In this document: one piece after another, positions 30,740 to 41,524 of the stretch
Numbering within the stretch: the first letter of the stretch is position 1
Layout: every line of letters starts with the position of its first letter
Assembly: GCA_022606425.2 (NCBI GenBank)
Contig: JAHDVF020000673.1
Coordinates: 310,001 to 374,000, forward strand
From: Lepidostoma basale
Lineage: Eukaryota; Arthropoda; Insecta; Trichoptera; Lepidostomatidae
Direction: 5' to 3'
Length of the DNA stretch: 64,000 nt
Made by a program: the position numbers and the translations under genes
The notes under the pieces: model-generated
Told to the model about the DNA's origin: nothing
The model's database searches: none
What the model saw: the letters and a program-made list of their open reading frames with translations, nothing else

Positions 30740-31070
30740 TTACAGAATTTTTTTCCCAATACACTAAAGATACAAGTTAGAGATACACAATAATATACAT
30801 AACTCTTTAATTGAACCACTGTTGATAATATCACAATTGATTTAATTTCTATGAAATTGTCGCGATAGCTGTATCGCTAACCAATATTAGCATCATCAGG
30901 TGTTACAATCAAGTTGATACACCTGATGATGTTAACATCGGTTAGCGGAACAGCTGTCGCGACAATTTCATAGAGATTAAATCAATTGTGATATTACATA
31001 ACAGTGTTTCAATTAAACGGTTAATAATGTTGAAATATCAAAGTGTTTCCGCCAAAACAATGGATTATAA
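30740..31070. repeat. family F5 palindromic element
   Basis: Arms about 30815-30908 and 30917-31025, more than 90 bp each, with ACAATTGATTTAATTTCTA and its complement. Both arms hold the core with CTGATGA. Confidence 0.8.
30917..30966 (+). ncRNA. hammerhead-like motif, F5
   Basis: CTGATGA (exact) is followed by T, a stem ending in TTAGC, GGAAC (one change from GAAAC), the self-complementary ACAGCTGT and C. The minus-strand arm pairs GCTAA with TTAGC more cleanly. Stem I is not obvious here. Confidence 0.4.
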
Positions 31071-31074
31071 TTAT

Positions 31075-31450
31075 AACTAATACGAACGTTAGAACAAGCA
31101 GGAGCTTATGGGTTAAAGTAATTGCTTGAGAAACGTATGTAATATTAAGAATCTTGAGCAAGTTTTTGCCTCGCCCCTAGCGTTTGAACGGAAACATATG
31201 TTTTTGCCGTCGTCTCATTACTAATTCCTGAGTATCGACTGAGTTGCCGAGGAAAGTTTGAAGGAATGTATTATTCAGAGGTCGGCAGCTGTTGGAGCCG
31301 AAAATCGATACGAAGCTAGTTGCGTTCTGACGGAGAATCCGCAGGTGGAAACCGAGGGAACTAACGTGCCTGACTTATGTACGGGTTTTTAGAAGAAAAA
31401 AACGATTAAAATAATATTAACACACTTATATTAGATTATACAGCACTATT
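31075..31450. other. unique sequence, nothing identified
   Basis: A less AT-rich stretch at about 31150-31390 without a frame above 60 codons or a repeat match. Confidence 0.4.
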
Positions 31451-31454
31451 TTTT

Positions 31455-31720
31455 TTCAAGAATTAATTGTATCTCAATAGAGACGAAGATGCAAATTGGA
31501 AACAGAATATGGTTAATCGAGGTGTTTACAGGACTTATGACCTGTCATTGGTTGGGTTAGTGTGGTGTAATACAATATTCCCCATTCCACCTTTTTTCTT
31601 ATGACCACCATGTCTGACAAATTTTTGGAAGTTGTATATATGTTAATCTGTAACACCACTTTTTACATGGTAGTTTTTCAATCTATGAAGATTGTATTTT
31701 AAGCATCAAGCAGAAGATCT
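31455..31720. mobile_element. family F8, single arm
   Basis: AATTGTATCTCAATAGAGAC through GGAATGGGGAATATTG (as complement) to CAATCTATGAAGATTG and TTTTAAGCATCAAGCAGAAG. Gives the outer end of F8 independently of the 27537 copy. Lacks interior and second arm. Confidence 0.7.
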
Positions 31721-31799
31721 TTTTTTTTTTACTATTTTTTTTTTGTTAAAACCTTCGTCAGGAAAAAAAGTGTTTCGTCAGGGTTACAAAAGACTTCCA

Positions 31800-32400
31800 A
31801 AGACACTTCTAAGAGGAAGAGTCTCATTAGGCTTACTATTTAGTGCAATATTGGTGATTCTGGTGGGATCCATTCTTTTTTCAATACCGTACCAGTCCGT
31901 CCTTCGCTGCCTATTTAATATTCTTCAAACTTTAACTAAGTAACTAATCATCACACCGTCTCCCCGGAGGGGTAGGCAGAAAGAATGGAACGCCACACTG
32001 TTCTGTCCTGACATACTTCTCTCGCTTCCTCTACATTCATACATCTTGTCATGCACGCACGTCGATTTCTCCGACTCCTCACGTGACCGACATTCAATAT
32101 TTGATTGATTTGATCGTGCCACGTTTTCCTCGGCCTTCCTCTATTTCTAGCGCCGTTCACGCCGTTTACATATACCATCTTTACCATTCTGTCTTCACTC
32201 ATTCTTTCTATCTCTGCTTCTTCAAACTCAAGCCCACAAATCTTTCTTGTTCGTGTTCCTCGCTCCTCTTGGTGTCCTGCATGCTATCATTCTCAATGTC
32301 TTCATTTCAAAAATCCTCAGAAATCATTATCCTGACTGTGTCGTTCCTTGATTCAACACCGTATATTTTTATTGCTTTTGTGTATACCTTCTTCCTCTTA
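31800..32400 (-). mobile_element. LINE-D1 copy, split by LINE-A
   Basis: 32229-32400 encodes diverged Y-G-V-E-S-R-N-D-T-V-R and M-K-T-L-like segments. 31800-31931 continues with R-T-G-T-V-L-K-K-E-W-I-P-P-E-S-P. TTCTTCAAACT at 31921-31931 and 32218-32228 is the 11-bp target duplication of LINE-A. Confidence 0.7.
31932..32217 (-). mobile_element. LINE-A inside LINE-D1
   Basis: The minus frame 31951-32202 is fully open: S-E-D-R-M-V-K-M-V-Y-V-N, R-G-R-P-R-K-T-W-H-D-Q-I-N-Q and A-C-M-T-R-C-M-N-V-E-E-A-R-E-V-C-Q-D-R-T-V-W-R up to the end. Its clean frame makes it one of the younger copies. Confidence 0.85.
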
Positions 32401-32404
32401 TTTT

Positions 32405-32790
32405 TTTAGACCTTTGGTCTGTTCCTGTAATCAGGCTGGCCTCTCTTGGGAGATCGACTCCCAGCTATTCCTCCATCTCTTTGGCGGGCTTCCGGGAGGA
32501 CGGTAGTCGGCAGAAATCTGATGCGCCACAGCGTGTGGAGTTCTGGAGGGATCCAGTATCTTCTGCGTTGTCTGCCCTATCTTACGACATCTTCCACCAT
32601 GCAGATTTCGCGGATAGCCGTGTTGCTCACCCTATCTCGAAGAGTCTTTCCTGCTATCATCCTCACCGCCCGCATCTCTGCCACCCGCACTTTCTTGTGG
32701 AATCTGCTCTGGTCTCAATGGTATATGTCAATATAGGCCTTACGCAGGTTTTGTATATTCTGACCTTACTGTCAGTTCTCATGTACTTGT
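32405..32790 (-). mobile_element. LINE-D3, 3' end
   Basis: From the M-R-T-D-S-K-V-R-I-Y-K-T-C-V-R-P segment to R-P-P-K-R-W-R-N-S-W-E-like and a short GAAGA-like tail. The sister copy at 46523 has the same 3' sequence. Confidence 0.75.
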
Positions 32791-33105
32791 TAATAATAAT
32801 AATAATATGCTAACTTTTAAAGCGCCGTTTTTGTGATATAAACACCTAAAGGGCGCATTAAAACGTGTTTTAAATCTTAATGTGAACGCTGATCTGATTG
32901 ATATTCGCGATCGATTAGAAAGTATAATAGAACAAAATATGCATGTTTTAACTTGGGTATGAAATATGAAAAATATGGTTTTTCAGCTTAGATCTGAAGT
33001 CTGTCGGATCATTTATGCATCTGAGGTGTGAAGGAAGATTGTTCCAAGCTGATGGATCGGCTACCGCAAACGCTCGATCCCCGAATTTCTTCCCCCTCGT
33101 TCTTC
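32791..33105 (-). mobile_element. LINE-G, 3' end
   Basis: Inverted ATT tail, the GCGCCGTTTTTGTGATATAA UTR segment, then coding sequence for W-N-N-L-P-S-H-L-R-C-I-N-D-P-T-D-F-R-S on the minus strand. Close to the copy at 5122. Confidence 0.8.
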
Positions 33106-33199
33106 CAAATGATCTCCATAAGACAACCTGATACCGCCAAAGCTTTTGTTGACTTGTCCCATTATTTCACAGACAAGATTTTGTATATTAATATTTTAT

Positions 33200-33495
33200 A
33201 AAAAATCATCATTCATTCATTTCTCGGCGCTACATCCCGGTGTGGCACTTGGCCTCCTCCACAACGGTCCTCTACTGACTTATGTCTCTGGTCATCTCTC
33301 TCCATTCCCCAGCTCCTTCCATTTTCTCCCAATCTTCTTTCCACGCAATCCGCCCATCTTTTCCTAGGTCTGCCTCTTGGTCTCTTTTCGCGGGGCACCC
33401 ATCTGGATATAATTTGTGGTGTTCTACCCTCTGGCATTTTTTCCACATGGCCAGCCCACCGTAGGCGTTGAGACTTACAGAATCTCACTACTGTT
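33200..33495 (-). mobile_element. LINE-I (RTE-like), C-terminal segment
   Basis: The open minus frame 33213-33488 reads R-L-R-W-A-G-H-V-E-K-M-P-E-G-R and R-P-R-G-R-P-R-K-R-W-A-D-C-V-E. Only copy of this family in the window. Confidence 0.75.
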
Positions 33496-33499
33496 TCCT

Positions 33500-33840
33500 G
33501 GTTAATTCAAGTTCAAGGTTTCATTTGATTCTGTAAGTCCAATCCTCCAGCGTGGGTCCAAAAATTACTTTATAAAAAATATCTACTCATTTACGCAATG
33601 TGAAATCATAGCCGTTGACTGGCAGAGATCATGTTTGTATCATAATGTAAACATACTCGCAATATTATGTCTGTAGGAAGTGTGTTATGAATTATTTATC
33701 ATTCACTAGTCACTAGTCACGTGGAGAGCCAGGTGCTTCCCGCAGATAACAAGCCCCGTCGCTCTCGAGATAACCAACACTCCTGCGTATAATGGATAGA
33801 CCGCCAGGCACTTTTATCCAGACATTCCACTCAAACGTCT
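33500..33840. other. intergenic, nothing identified
   Basis: No frame or repeat recognised. Confidence 0.4.
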
Positions 33841-33844
33841 CGAT

Positions 33845-34195
33845 TATGACGACCTTCGTGACAGAGTAGCAACAGCTATTATACCGCAGGTCCTGGGTTC
33901 GGTTCCCGGCGATGACAGTGTGTTTCTCACAATAAAATTTTATAAAATGACTGCAACTGATTGTCCAAGGTAAAATTAATGTAAAACGAAGTGTTGGGAG
34001 AAGAAGAAAAAACTGTCTAGAAAACTTTGGAGAATGTTTCAGTTGCAGCACAACATCCCTGTTTAAAGCTGCTATATCAAGACGAATAAAACTGCGATAG
34101 ATTAGCTCCCTATCGTGAGAATTATTAGCTACCTATCGATTTGCTGTCGCTGTCCCAGTAATGATGTAAAGAGCTATTTAACAAAATAATCATCT
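33845..34195 (+). mobile_element. SINE-S, interrupted
   Basis: Head with box B CCTGGGTTCGGTTCCCGGCG at about 33889-33908. The body breaks at about 33955 and resumes near 34083 (ACTGCGATAGATTAGCT) to the ATGATGTAAAGAGC end. The intervening 130 bp are unrelated. Confidence 0.7.
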
Positions 34196-34197
34196 AC

Positions 34198-34335
34198 TTC
34201 TGGTGCTGTGTCAGGTCCTCCCAACATTGGCGATCATTGCAGCGAAAGTATCTCTGTCCTGTGCTACTTGGAACAGGTTCTCAACTTTGCTTATTTCTGT
34301 ACAATCCCTTACATTCCGCAACCAGGTGGCAACAG
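34198..34335 (-). mobile_element. LINE-C, 3' end
   Basis: The minus strand encodes T-W-L-R-N-V-R-D-C-T-E-I, L-F-Q-V-A-Q-D-R-D-T-F-A and I-A-N-V-G-R-T. The GAA tail is lost. Confidence 0.7.
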
Positions 34336-34454
34336 ATAGACCAAGATAGAAAATATTGAAATAGTTTAGAAGATGCCTATATCCAGCAGTGAAGTAAAAT
34401 TGGCTGAAAAGAAGAAGAAGAACTATTACTGTATCGTGGCATACACGCACGTCG

Positions 34455-34604
34455 TATTTTCATAATTAATACGTATAAAAAGTATGTTGTCTAGAAGTTT
34501 TATAATAGTTTATGGGAATAATATGTTAGAAAGGCGGAACATGTCATTCCCATAAACTAATATATAATAAAACTTCTAGAAAACAGACGTTTTCATTTGT
34601 ATTC
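34455..34604. repeat. family F1 compact palindrome
   Basis: Arms GTTGTCTAGAAGTTTTATAA and AATAAAACTTCTAGAAAAC with the centre GGAATAATATGTTAGAAAGG...CGGAACATGTCATTCC. Right core has GGAACATGTC. Confidence 0.75.
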
Positions 34605-34850
34605 ATTCCACTTTTTTCTTTATTTCGAGAGCGACTGGTTTCGCCAGGCTCGCTGGCATCGATATACTTTGTCGATGCCAGCGAGCCTGGCGAAACCGGT
34701 CTCTGTCGAAATAAAGACAAATGTGGAAGTAGGTCCACATCGTTTTAATTTTATTATTTGAAATGAACTTCCGTCAAGAGATTTCAGTAAAATCATTTGA
34801 TTAATTTAATATTGAGTTTTATATCATTGTTCAAGAAACAATAAATCATA
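34605..34850. repeat. family F2 palindrome with terminal module
   Basis: Arms around 34665: CGACTGGTTTCGCCAGGCTC and GAGCCTGGCGAAACCGGTCT. The plus core is TTGTCGA, T, GCCAG/CTGGC stem, GAAAC, CGGTC. To the right the sequence runs through GAACTTCCGTCAAGAG into ATTGTTCAAGAAACAATAAA, the same module that ends F1. Confidence 0.75.
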
Positions 34851-34854
34851 TATT

Positions 34855-34980
34855 TATACTTTGTTTGCCAGTTCAGTGCTTTACTTCCATACATTAGGGT
34901 CGGCACAAGAACACCATTGTGCACTACCATCTTAGCTTTCGCCGAAATATTTATCAGGAATAAACTGACATTTATGAGTA
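34855..34980 (-). mobile_element. LINE-A, internal fragment
   Basis: The minus strand encodes K-M-V-V-H-N-G-V-L-V-P-T-L-M-Y-G-S and A-L-N-W-Q. No 3' end. Confidence 0.7.
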
Positions 34981-34984
34981 CATC

Positions 34985-35345
34985 ATTCCTATAGTAAGAA
35001 TTGAACACATAATATTCATAATTATTTATTTTTGTCTCCACATTGGAGTAACTTAATATCAAATTTCATACATCAATACTGAAGCAACAATGAATGTCAA
35101 ATGACGTTGCTACACCTCCATTTTAATATTTGATTAATATAATTTGAAAAAAACATATTTCATACTGATATACTGTCGAGTCGAATTATATATATTTTTT
35201 TTAAACTTGATATACAATTCTGAAATGTAGGATTCTAAAGAGTTAGAATTTTGATATTGATCTATTAAATCAATTAAACACTTTTAAAAATTCAAGTTTT
35301 TCTCAAAGTCATCAAGGTTTCTTAACACTTTCATTGCGCAATATT
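34985..35345. other. AT-rich intergenic
   Basis: No frame or repeat recognised. Confidence 0.4.
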
Positions 35346-35349
35346 TTCA

Positions 35350-36035
35350 TTTATGGAAAAAACAATTGCTTTGAAATTTTGTTATTTACCGATTGCTTCG
35401 AAATATAAAAAAGGGTTGCATTAAAATACGCGGGTGTTTTTTTAAATACCTACTATTCTCTTTTTCTTCTTCTTCTCTTCTTCTTCTTTTGTAAGAATAC
35501 GATCGTTTTGAAATTTTGTTATTTACCGATTGCTTCGAAATTTTGACAAAACGTTGCACTGTTTTTATATACTCTTCTTCTTCTTATTCTTTTGGAAAAT
35601 AAACTGATTGCTTAAAATTTTTGTTATTAACCGATTGCTTCGAAATTTGGACACAACCTTTCATTAGTTTATTGTTTCTTGAACAATGATGTAAAACTCC
35701 ATATTAAACAATTATTACAAATGAAAACGTCAGTTATCTAGAAGTTTTATTATATTTTATGGGAATGACATGTTTCGCCCTTCTAAGGCATTATCAAATG
35801 TGACGAAACTTTAACTCGTTGCAGTTTATATACACTAGTAAATGGAGCAGAATATTGTAATTAACGAAAATTGATGAGACTTTATAAATTTTGAACAAAT
35901 AATTATTTGGGTAGGTTCAGAAAAAATTGGAAAGAGTTTTTTTTTCTTTTTTCCTTTCATTAGAATACGTGCGTGTTTTTATATTCATACCTACTCTTCT
36001 ATTTTTTCTTCTTCTTATTTTGGAAATAACCGATT
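35350..36035 (+). repeat. tandem array of about 120-140 bp units
   Basis: Three or more diverged units share TTTGTTATTTACCGATTGCT, TCGAAAT, TTGCATT and a TTCTTCTTCTTCT tract. The array is interrupted at about 35662-35920 by an F1 copy and resumes with CCTTTCATTAGAATACGTGC, so it predates that insertion. Confidence 0.7.
35662..35815. repeat. family F1 half element in the tandem array
   Basis: Terminal module (TGTTTCTTGAACAATGATG), ATGAAAACGTCAG, TCTAGAAGTTTTATTATA, GGGAATGACATGTTTCGCC and AAGGCATTATCAAATG. CCTTTCATTAG borders the region on both sides (about 35660 and 35960). Confidence 0.65.
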
Positions 36036-36114
36036 AATTTCTGGTAAGATGATGCCTAAATTGTGTTTTTATTTAATTGTAAAATATAATCTATAGAAAT
36101 TATTACTATCGACT

Positions 36115-36255
36115 AATCGACATGCGTGCATGGTACGATGTATGAATGTAGAGGAATCCCGAGAGGTATGCCAGGACAGAGCGTTGTGGCGGTCCATCCT
36201 CCCTGCCTACCCCTCCGGGGAAATGGCGTGATGGTTGGTTAGTTAGTTAGTAGTT
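36115..36255 (+). mobile_element. LINE-A, extreme 3' end
   Basis: Reads the C-M-V-R-C-M-N-V-E-E-S-R-E-V-C-Q-D-R-A-L-W-R segment to the stop, with a GGTTGGTTAGTTAGTTAGTA tail. Confidence 0.85.
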
Positions 36256-36259
36256 AAAT

Positions 36260-36715
36260 AATTACTTTATTTTGTATATATTGTATACACGTCGATGAGC
36301 AACCACAAACGCGCTGGGCGCGTATTGAGCACTTAACGAGATTTCGGTTGTACGCGCCTAACGCGTATTCAACGGGTTAATCTCTGATTTAATACCATAG
36401 ATTAAACCGTTCGATTGTTCTCATTTTAAATTACACCAATTGACAAGATGGCGTCCGTAGTATAAAAAATGTGATCCGTTATATGATTAGCAAGCGACGT
36501 GTTACGTAAATCGACCTCTGCAGTTGTGTGCGAATAATGGAAGTTGCGAATTAACCTTGGTGCCTGCAAGAGGGCGAGATGTGCATAGTAACAGTAAGTG
36601 ATCTAATTCAATTAACATCTGAAGGTAGAAGGCTAGTTTATCATGTGTCATAAGAGGACTGAAATTGTACGAGTGGTAATACTATGACATAAGTAATCAG
36701 TAAGTAATAAATAAC
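36260..36715. other. unique intergenic sequence
   Basis: CpG-containing, somewhat less AT-rich. No frame above 60 codons. Not similar to any repeat in the window. Confidence 0.4.
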
Positions 36716-36720
36716 ATTAA

Positions 36721-37175
36721 CCTCATGTACGGAAGTGAATCTTGGAGCTGGCAAAAGAAGGATGAAAGCAGAATAAACGCTGTAGAAATTAGATCACTAA
36801 GAAAAATGTGCGGGAAAACGTTGTATGATAGAATACCGAACGATGAAATAAGAAAAAAATGTAAGGCAGATGACTGCATCGTGGATAAAATTAAAAAAGA
36901 TCAGATGGTTTGGACATATGGAACGAATAGATGAGAGTAGACTGGTTAAAAAGTTGTACACAAGCAGCGTGAGTGGAAAAAGAAGCCGAGGACGACCGAG
37001 GAAAACATGGCATGACCAAATTAATCAATTACTAAAAGGCGGTCACATTCGAAGTCGGAATAATCGATGTGCGTGCATGGTACGATGTATGAATGTACAG
37101 GAAGTCCGAGAGGTATGCCAGGACAGAGCATTGTGGCAATCCATCTCCGGGGAAATGGCGTGATGGTTAGTTTGT
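36721..37175 (+). mobile_element. LINE-A, 3' third
   Basis: Two overlapping frames (36725-36934, 36870-37163) are offset by one frameshift near the R-W-F-G-H motif: M-Y-G-S-E-S-W-S-W-Q, S-L-R-K-M-C-G, then G-H-M-E-R-I-D-E-S, R-S-R-G-R-P-R-K-T-W and R-E-V-C-Q-D-R-A-L-W. A 12-base deletion removes most of S-A-Y-P before the stop. Confidence 0.85.
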
Positions 37176-37177
37176 TA

Positions 37178-37955
37178 ACTAATTAACCATCACGCCGTTC
37201 CCCGGGGGGGAAGGCAGAGATGATCGACCACCATACTGCTCTGTCCTGACATATCTCTCGAGATTCCTCTGCATCATAGGTTCTCAACGGGGGCGGTACC
37301 GCCCCCCAGTAGGCGCTAGACCTTTGCATGGGGGCGGTATGTATCCAAAGGTAAATGAGGAGCTTTGAGGCAGTTAAGGGAGGTAGTTGTGGTTTACGTA
37401 TTTTAATAAATAATAATGAATGCTTTTAACAACAACGAACAATTTAAGAAACAATCCAAATATAAACATTTCTCATACATTCGATAATCTTTTTAATTTC
37501 AACCTTGTGATTATAAATAGGTACAGATAATGTTGAATCATTATTATGAAAGAGGGGGGTGTTTTTTTTCTTGTGAAGTGGGTGGTGATCCAGAAAAGGT
37601 TGGGGACTTATGTTCTACATTCATATATCGTTACTTGCACACTAGTCGATTTTTCCGACTTCGTAAGTGATCGCCTTTTAATATTTGATTAATTTGGTTA
37701 TGCCGTGTTTTGCTTGGTCTTCCACGGCTTCACTTTACACTCACACTGCTTTTATATAACATTTTAACTATTCTTCGTTCCATACGTCACACCACATCAG
37801 GGATCATTTTATAATTTTACTTATGATATTATCATTTATCTTACATTTCTTCCTCAATTCGTCAATCAGTATTCTATTACACATCGTTTGCGCAAACACT
37901 CTTCTTAGTGATTTGATTTCTACGGCATTTATTCTACTTTCATACTTCTTTTATA
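37178..37955 (-). mobile_element. LINE-A, split by a hAT-like element
   Basis: Inverted tail and C-terminus at 37178-37274; upstream coding parts at 37613-37955 (R-P-R-K, G-H, R-L-like, then the K-K-Y-E-S-R-I-N-A-V-E-I segment). Its tail abuts the tail of the plus-strand copy ending at 37175. Confidence 0.8.
37275..37612. mobile_element. hAT-like non-autonomous element
   Basis: 338 bp. Ends CATAGGTTCTCAACG and, inverted, CATAAGTCCCCAACC. The flanks CTCTGCAT and TTCTACAT match at 6 of 8 positions, and the LINE-A frame is continuous if one copy is removed: an 8-bp duplication as hAT elements make. Runs such as GGGGGCGGTACCGCCCCCC lie just inside the left end. No coding capacity. Confidence 0.65.
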
Positions 37956-38033
37956 AGTAACAATTATCGTTGATTAACACGATTGGTATGAAAATTCAGA
38001 TATTTTTGTGTAAACAGTGTTCCGTGCAAAAAA

Positions 38034-38177
38034 CTAGCTAACTATCACGTCGTTTCTCTGTAAGGGTAGGCAGTGAGGATGGACCGCCATGCTACTCAAT
38101 CCTGACAAGCCTCTAAAGAATCCTCTATATTCATACTTCGTTACATGCGCACTGGTCGATTTTTCCGACCTCAAATG
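38034..38177 (-). mobile_element. LINE-A, extreme 3' end
   Basis: Inverted tail (CTAACTATCACG) through the C-M-R-N-E-V-like and S-D-like segments. Degraded. Confidence 0.7.
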
Positions 38178-38179
38178 CA

Positions 38180-40240
38180 GCAACAGTGAAAAGAAATGTG
38201 AGTACGACAGAAATATATAAATTTGTTAAAAATGTGAAAGTGAGAGTGAAAGAAAGCAAGGATATTAAATTATAAGGAGAGTAATAAAGAAAAGGGTATT
38301 CGATTCATTCAATCGTTCTGACTTCATTTAGGTGGTTAAGCTTACTGTTTTATTTTATAAGACTTACGCAATATTATTGTCATTAGGAATAAGGAAAAAA
38401 AAACTTCATTCACTTTCACAAAAAAAAATGAGATATAAAAAAATATTTCACGAGAAATTACGTATATTTTTAATATAATATAGAATATAAATGTTTATAA
38501 GCACTGAATAATGTAGAAACAAGTGCAGACATATTTTAACATTAAAAATATATTATATAATATAATATACGGTTTATTATTTTTGAATTTATTTATTTTG
38601 CAAATATATATTATTTGATTGTATTCCCATGAGTAGATTTCTCATTATGGGACAAAGTAATGATTAACATTATATACATACACAATATCCCTTCGGGGAG
38701 ATGGCATGATGGTAAGTTAGTTAGTTAGTCAGTTAAATATTCAATTATTATATAACATTGGGAAAATAGTAAAAACCAACACATTTCGAAATTTGATTAT
38801 CTTTTTATCAATATATTAAAGACAGAAAAAATAAGAGACACGAATAAACATATTATCAAAATGAATTGGTTATTGAAATTTAAAAATATAAATAATGGTA
38901 ATTAATTAAATAAAAAAGTTCGTTAAGTCCAGAAGATGATTCTATCGAAACCTGTCAAATCCATAACCCTTAGTTGATATTAACTTAATATGTAATTAAA
39001 AAAATACATAATTATATTTTTACTTTGTAATGTAAATTTAGGTTATTTTACTAAATGACTGCCCCTATATTATTACGTTATAAATATATGTTATTACTAG
39101 ATTTTTCTTTCTACAAAATATCACTATTAAATCATAAAGTGTTATCACACAAATAAATATACAATATAATATATTAATTCGCAAATAATTTAAAATTCCA
39201 ATAAGATCCAATTCGCGATTTAAGATGAGGTTCCCGAGAAATCGCTTAATTTAATTTTGGTTAAATCCTTATTTTATCATTTCAGAATTATTAAATACTA
39301 AATTTTAGTAGGTATTATTAGAAAAAAACAACGTGTTCAGATGATTTAATCATTATATACATATTAAAAAATAATTTATTTGTAATAAAACTAATTACCG
39401 TTATTTTAATTGATATTTAATATGTCACAATCATTTATAATTTAATTTAATTAATTAATGATTTGAGAATTAATAATGAAGATTTTTTTAGATAGGCGTT
39501 TCAATCGTCAGGTGAATTAATAATATAATAAATTAATTATGATTTAATTAAAATGTTTAACAAGAGAACAAGATCGTTTGGCGTAGAACACCTGGCTCTT
39601 GATTCAATGGTAGTGATTTCGCTTCAGATTACGACCTACATTCACAAAAAAATAATTCTGCTTCTTCATTAGATTATACTTCCATATTGAGAGACATAAA
39701 TGTAAAATCTATCAAATCAGAATTGTCTACTTCTATAAATTTTAACGATGGTCATATTTATAACCAATGTTGGTAATCCTACTTATGGAGTTACGCAATA
39801 CCGGATTATTTGCGATTTTTATAAATCTATGGAATATTGTATGAGTGTCTATTGCCTAAGCAATAATGTGAAACTCAATGTTAAATGGCAAAAATAAAAA
39901 TATAACTTCATGATTTTGAAATCGATACGGAAAATTTTCTAATCAGATTCCATGAAAATCATTTGTATGTTGTACGTATTCAGAAGAAATATTCATTAGC
40001 CTATAAGGATGATTATTTATTATTGTAGGTAATGTTTTTTTATTATTTATTTTTATTATTAATTAGAAACTTACTGTTTAAATCTTGTTTTATTGAGGAC
40101 GCCGGTCATGAAAAAAAAACCCGACTGGAAATGGGTTTTAAAATAAAATGTGTTTTAATCGCGTGCAATCTGCGTGCTATTGTCGAACGAAGAAAAGTGT
40201 TTTCATAGGCGAATGATATTTTAAAATGTAAACTTCGGCG
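38180..40240. other. AT-rich intergenic, mostly unidentified
   Basis: 38687-38737 is a LINE-A tail (CCCTTCGGGGAGATGGCATG plus TTAG repeats). 38770-38985 has a degenerate hammerhead-like pair: CATTTCGAAATTTGATTATC (inverted) and CAGAAGATGATTCTATCG with AAACCTGTC. The rest shows no frame above 70 codons. Confidence 0.4.
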
Positions 40241-41520
40241 ATTAGATTGAAAACGTGAAGCGGTCGTCATCGTAGTGTCATGTTTACAAAATGGCTGTCT
40301 CTAATGGGGAAAATCGCGTTATTATTATTGGTGATCGATATAAATCGGATATTCCGCGGTGCGGCTTCCTCGCCCGGCGGCGGTGGCGCGTCTGCTCGTG
40401 TAATTACTATTACGTTGCCATCCGAAAGACCGAAAATAGCAGGTAGGCTTCGCTCCCATCGGCCATTTTGTAGGAGGCAATTTACGCTGCGCTGAAAAAC
40501 TAGGGACTAAACAATACATTCTCGTTCTGCCACAAAAACACGACGTGAGTAATGTTTGCTCTATAACGTCATCGCCGCTCGGCGGGACTCGCGCGGGCCA
40601 TCGTCGCGGCAGCCAGGGCACTCGTACTCGGCGCGCCAGCCATATGCATCAGGAATAGTTTGAGGAAGACGTCCACGTATTGATTGGCCAGGTGCTCCGC
40701 TCCGGCAACTGCGTATTATGTCAAAACTACGAGAAGTTTGTTTACGTTGCCCTGTGACGCACTTATCTTTCCCGCCCACTCGAGATAATCGGGCGATGGG
40801 CATATGCTGGCGGTAATCGGCGGCAATCTGCGAACGCTGGGTCTGCAACGGCGAAAGCTGAAGCGAAAACAACTTACATGCGATGACGTGCGAGGGACGC
40901 CGCCGGCCGGATCCTCGCCCCCCGGGCTGCCGCCTCGCGCTGTGGTGCGGGAAGTGGCCGATGCTCGGCAAACCTCACAAATCACAAAATCCCGCTTTGT
41001 TTACAAAATAGCGATTTATCGCGCTCGCGTCCTGCGCGGATTATGTAACGCGGCTTTGTTCGGGGCCTGGAGCGGAGAGAGTGGTACCCCAGGCCGGCGG
41101 ACTGGTCGCGAATGGCGGTCCGGTACCTCGCGCTACGGAGACGGCCGCCCTCGGCCGCGCCATATTGCCTCCTCGGCGTGTATGCGGAACTATTCGAATC
41201 GAGAACCCAAGAGGAGCGGGCCGCGCCGCTATTGGTCGGCGCTCGGGCTCCGTCGGTTCTGCAATGCGGCGCGCGCAATCGCAGTGAGACGTGACCTTGG
41301 CATTGAACTTGGCAATGAGAGGAGCTAGGAACGATTTATACGCGCGTGTATGGGCCAAGGTGTACATGGGTGAGTGCATGCTGCGCCTGTCTGTGTGCGC
41401 CGCGCGCGTGTGTGCGTGCCGCTCTGCGCTCTGCTCTTCGCTCACACTACACACTACACACTACACACTCGCTGCTTCGCCATATTATACCTACACTACC
41501 AGTATTTAACATGCACGTAC
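40240..41520. promoter_or_regulatory. CpG-rich block, possible host promoter region
   Basis: In sharp contrast to its flanks, this 1.3 kb is GC-rich and dense in CpG, and contains none of the repeat families. Overlapping frames exist on both strands, which GC-rich DNA gives by chance. Such a block in an insect genome is most often a promoter or 5' exon region. A short CACTACA-type microsatellite lies at 41443-41470. Confidence 0.5.
40280..40442 (+). CDS. candidate first coding exon with signal-like N-terminus
   Basis: ATG at 40280 with G at -3. The first 25 residues include K-I-A-L-L-L-L-V-I-D-I, a possible signal or anchor segment, followed by a Gly/Ser/Ala-rich stretch and V-I-T-I-T-L-P-S-E-R-P. 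AATAGCAG|GTAGGC at 40442/40443 would be a splice donor in phase 1. A second ATG at 40289 in another frame has a better context (ACAAAATGG), so the frame is not settled. I do not recognise the protein. No downstream exon is identifiable. Confidence 0.3.
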
Positions 41521-41524
41521 TCGT

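Noticed and set aside
40561..41454. Several overlapping frames of 90-170 codons on both strands
   Set aside because: GC-rich DNA lacks stop codons by chance; frames overlap on both strands with arginine-rich, low-information products.
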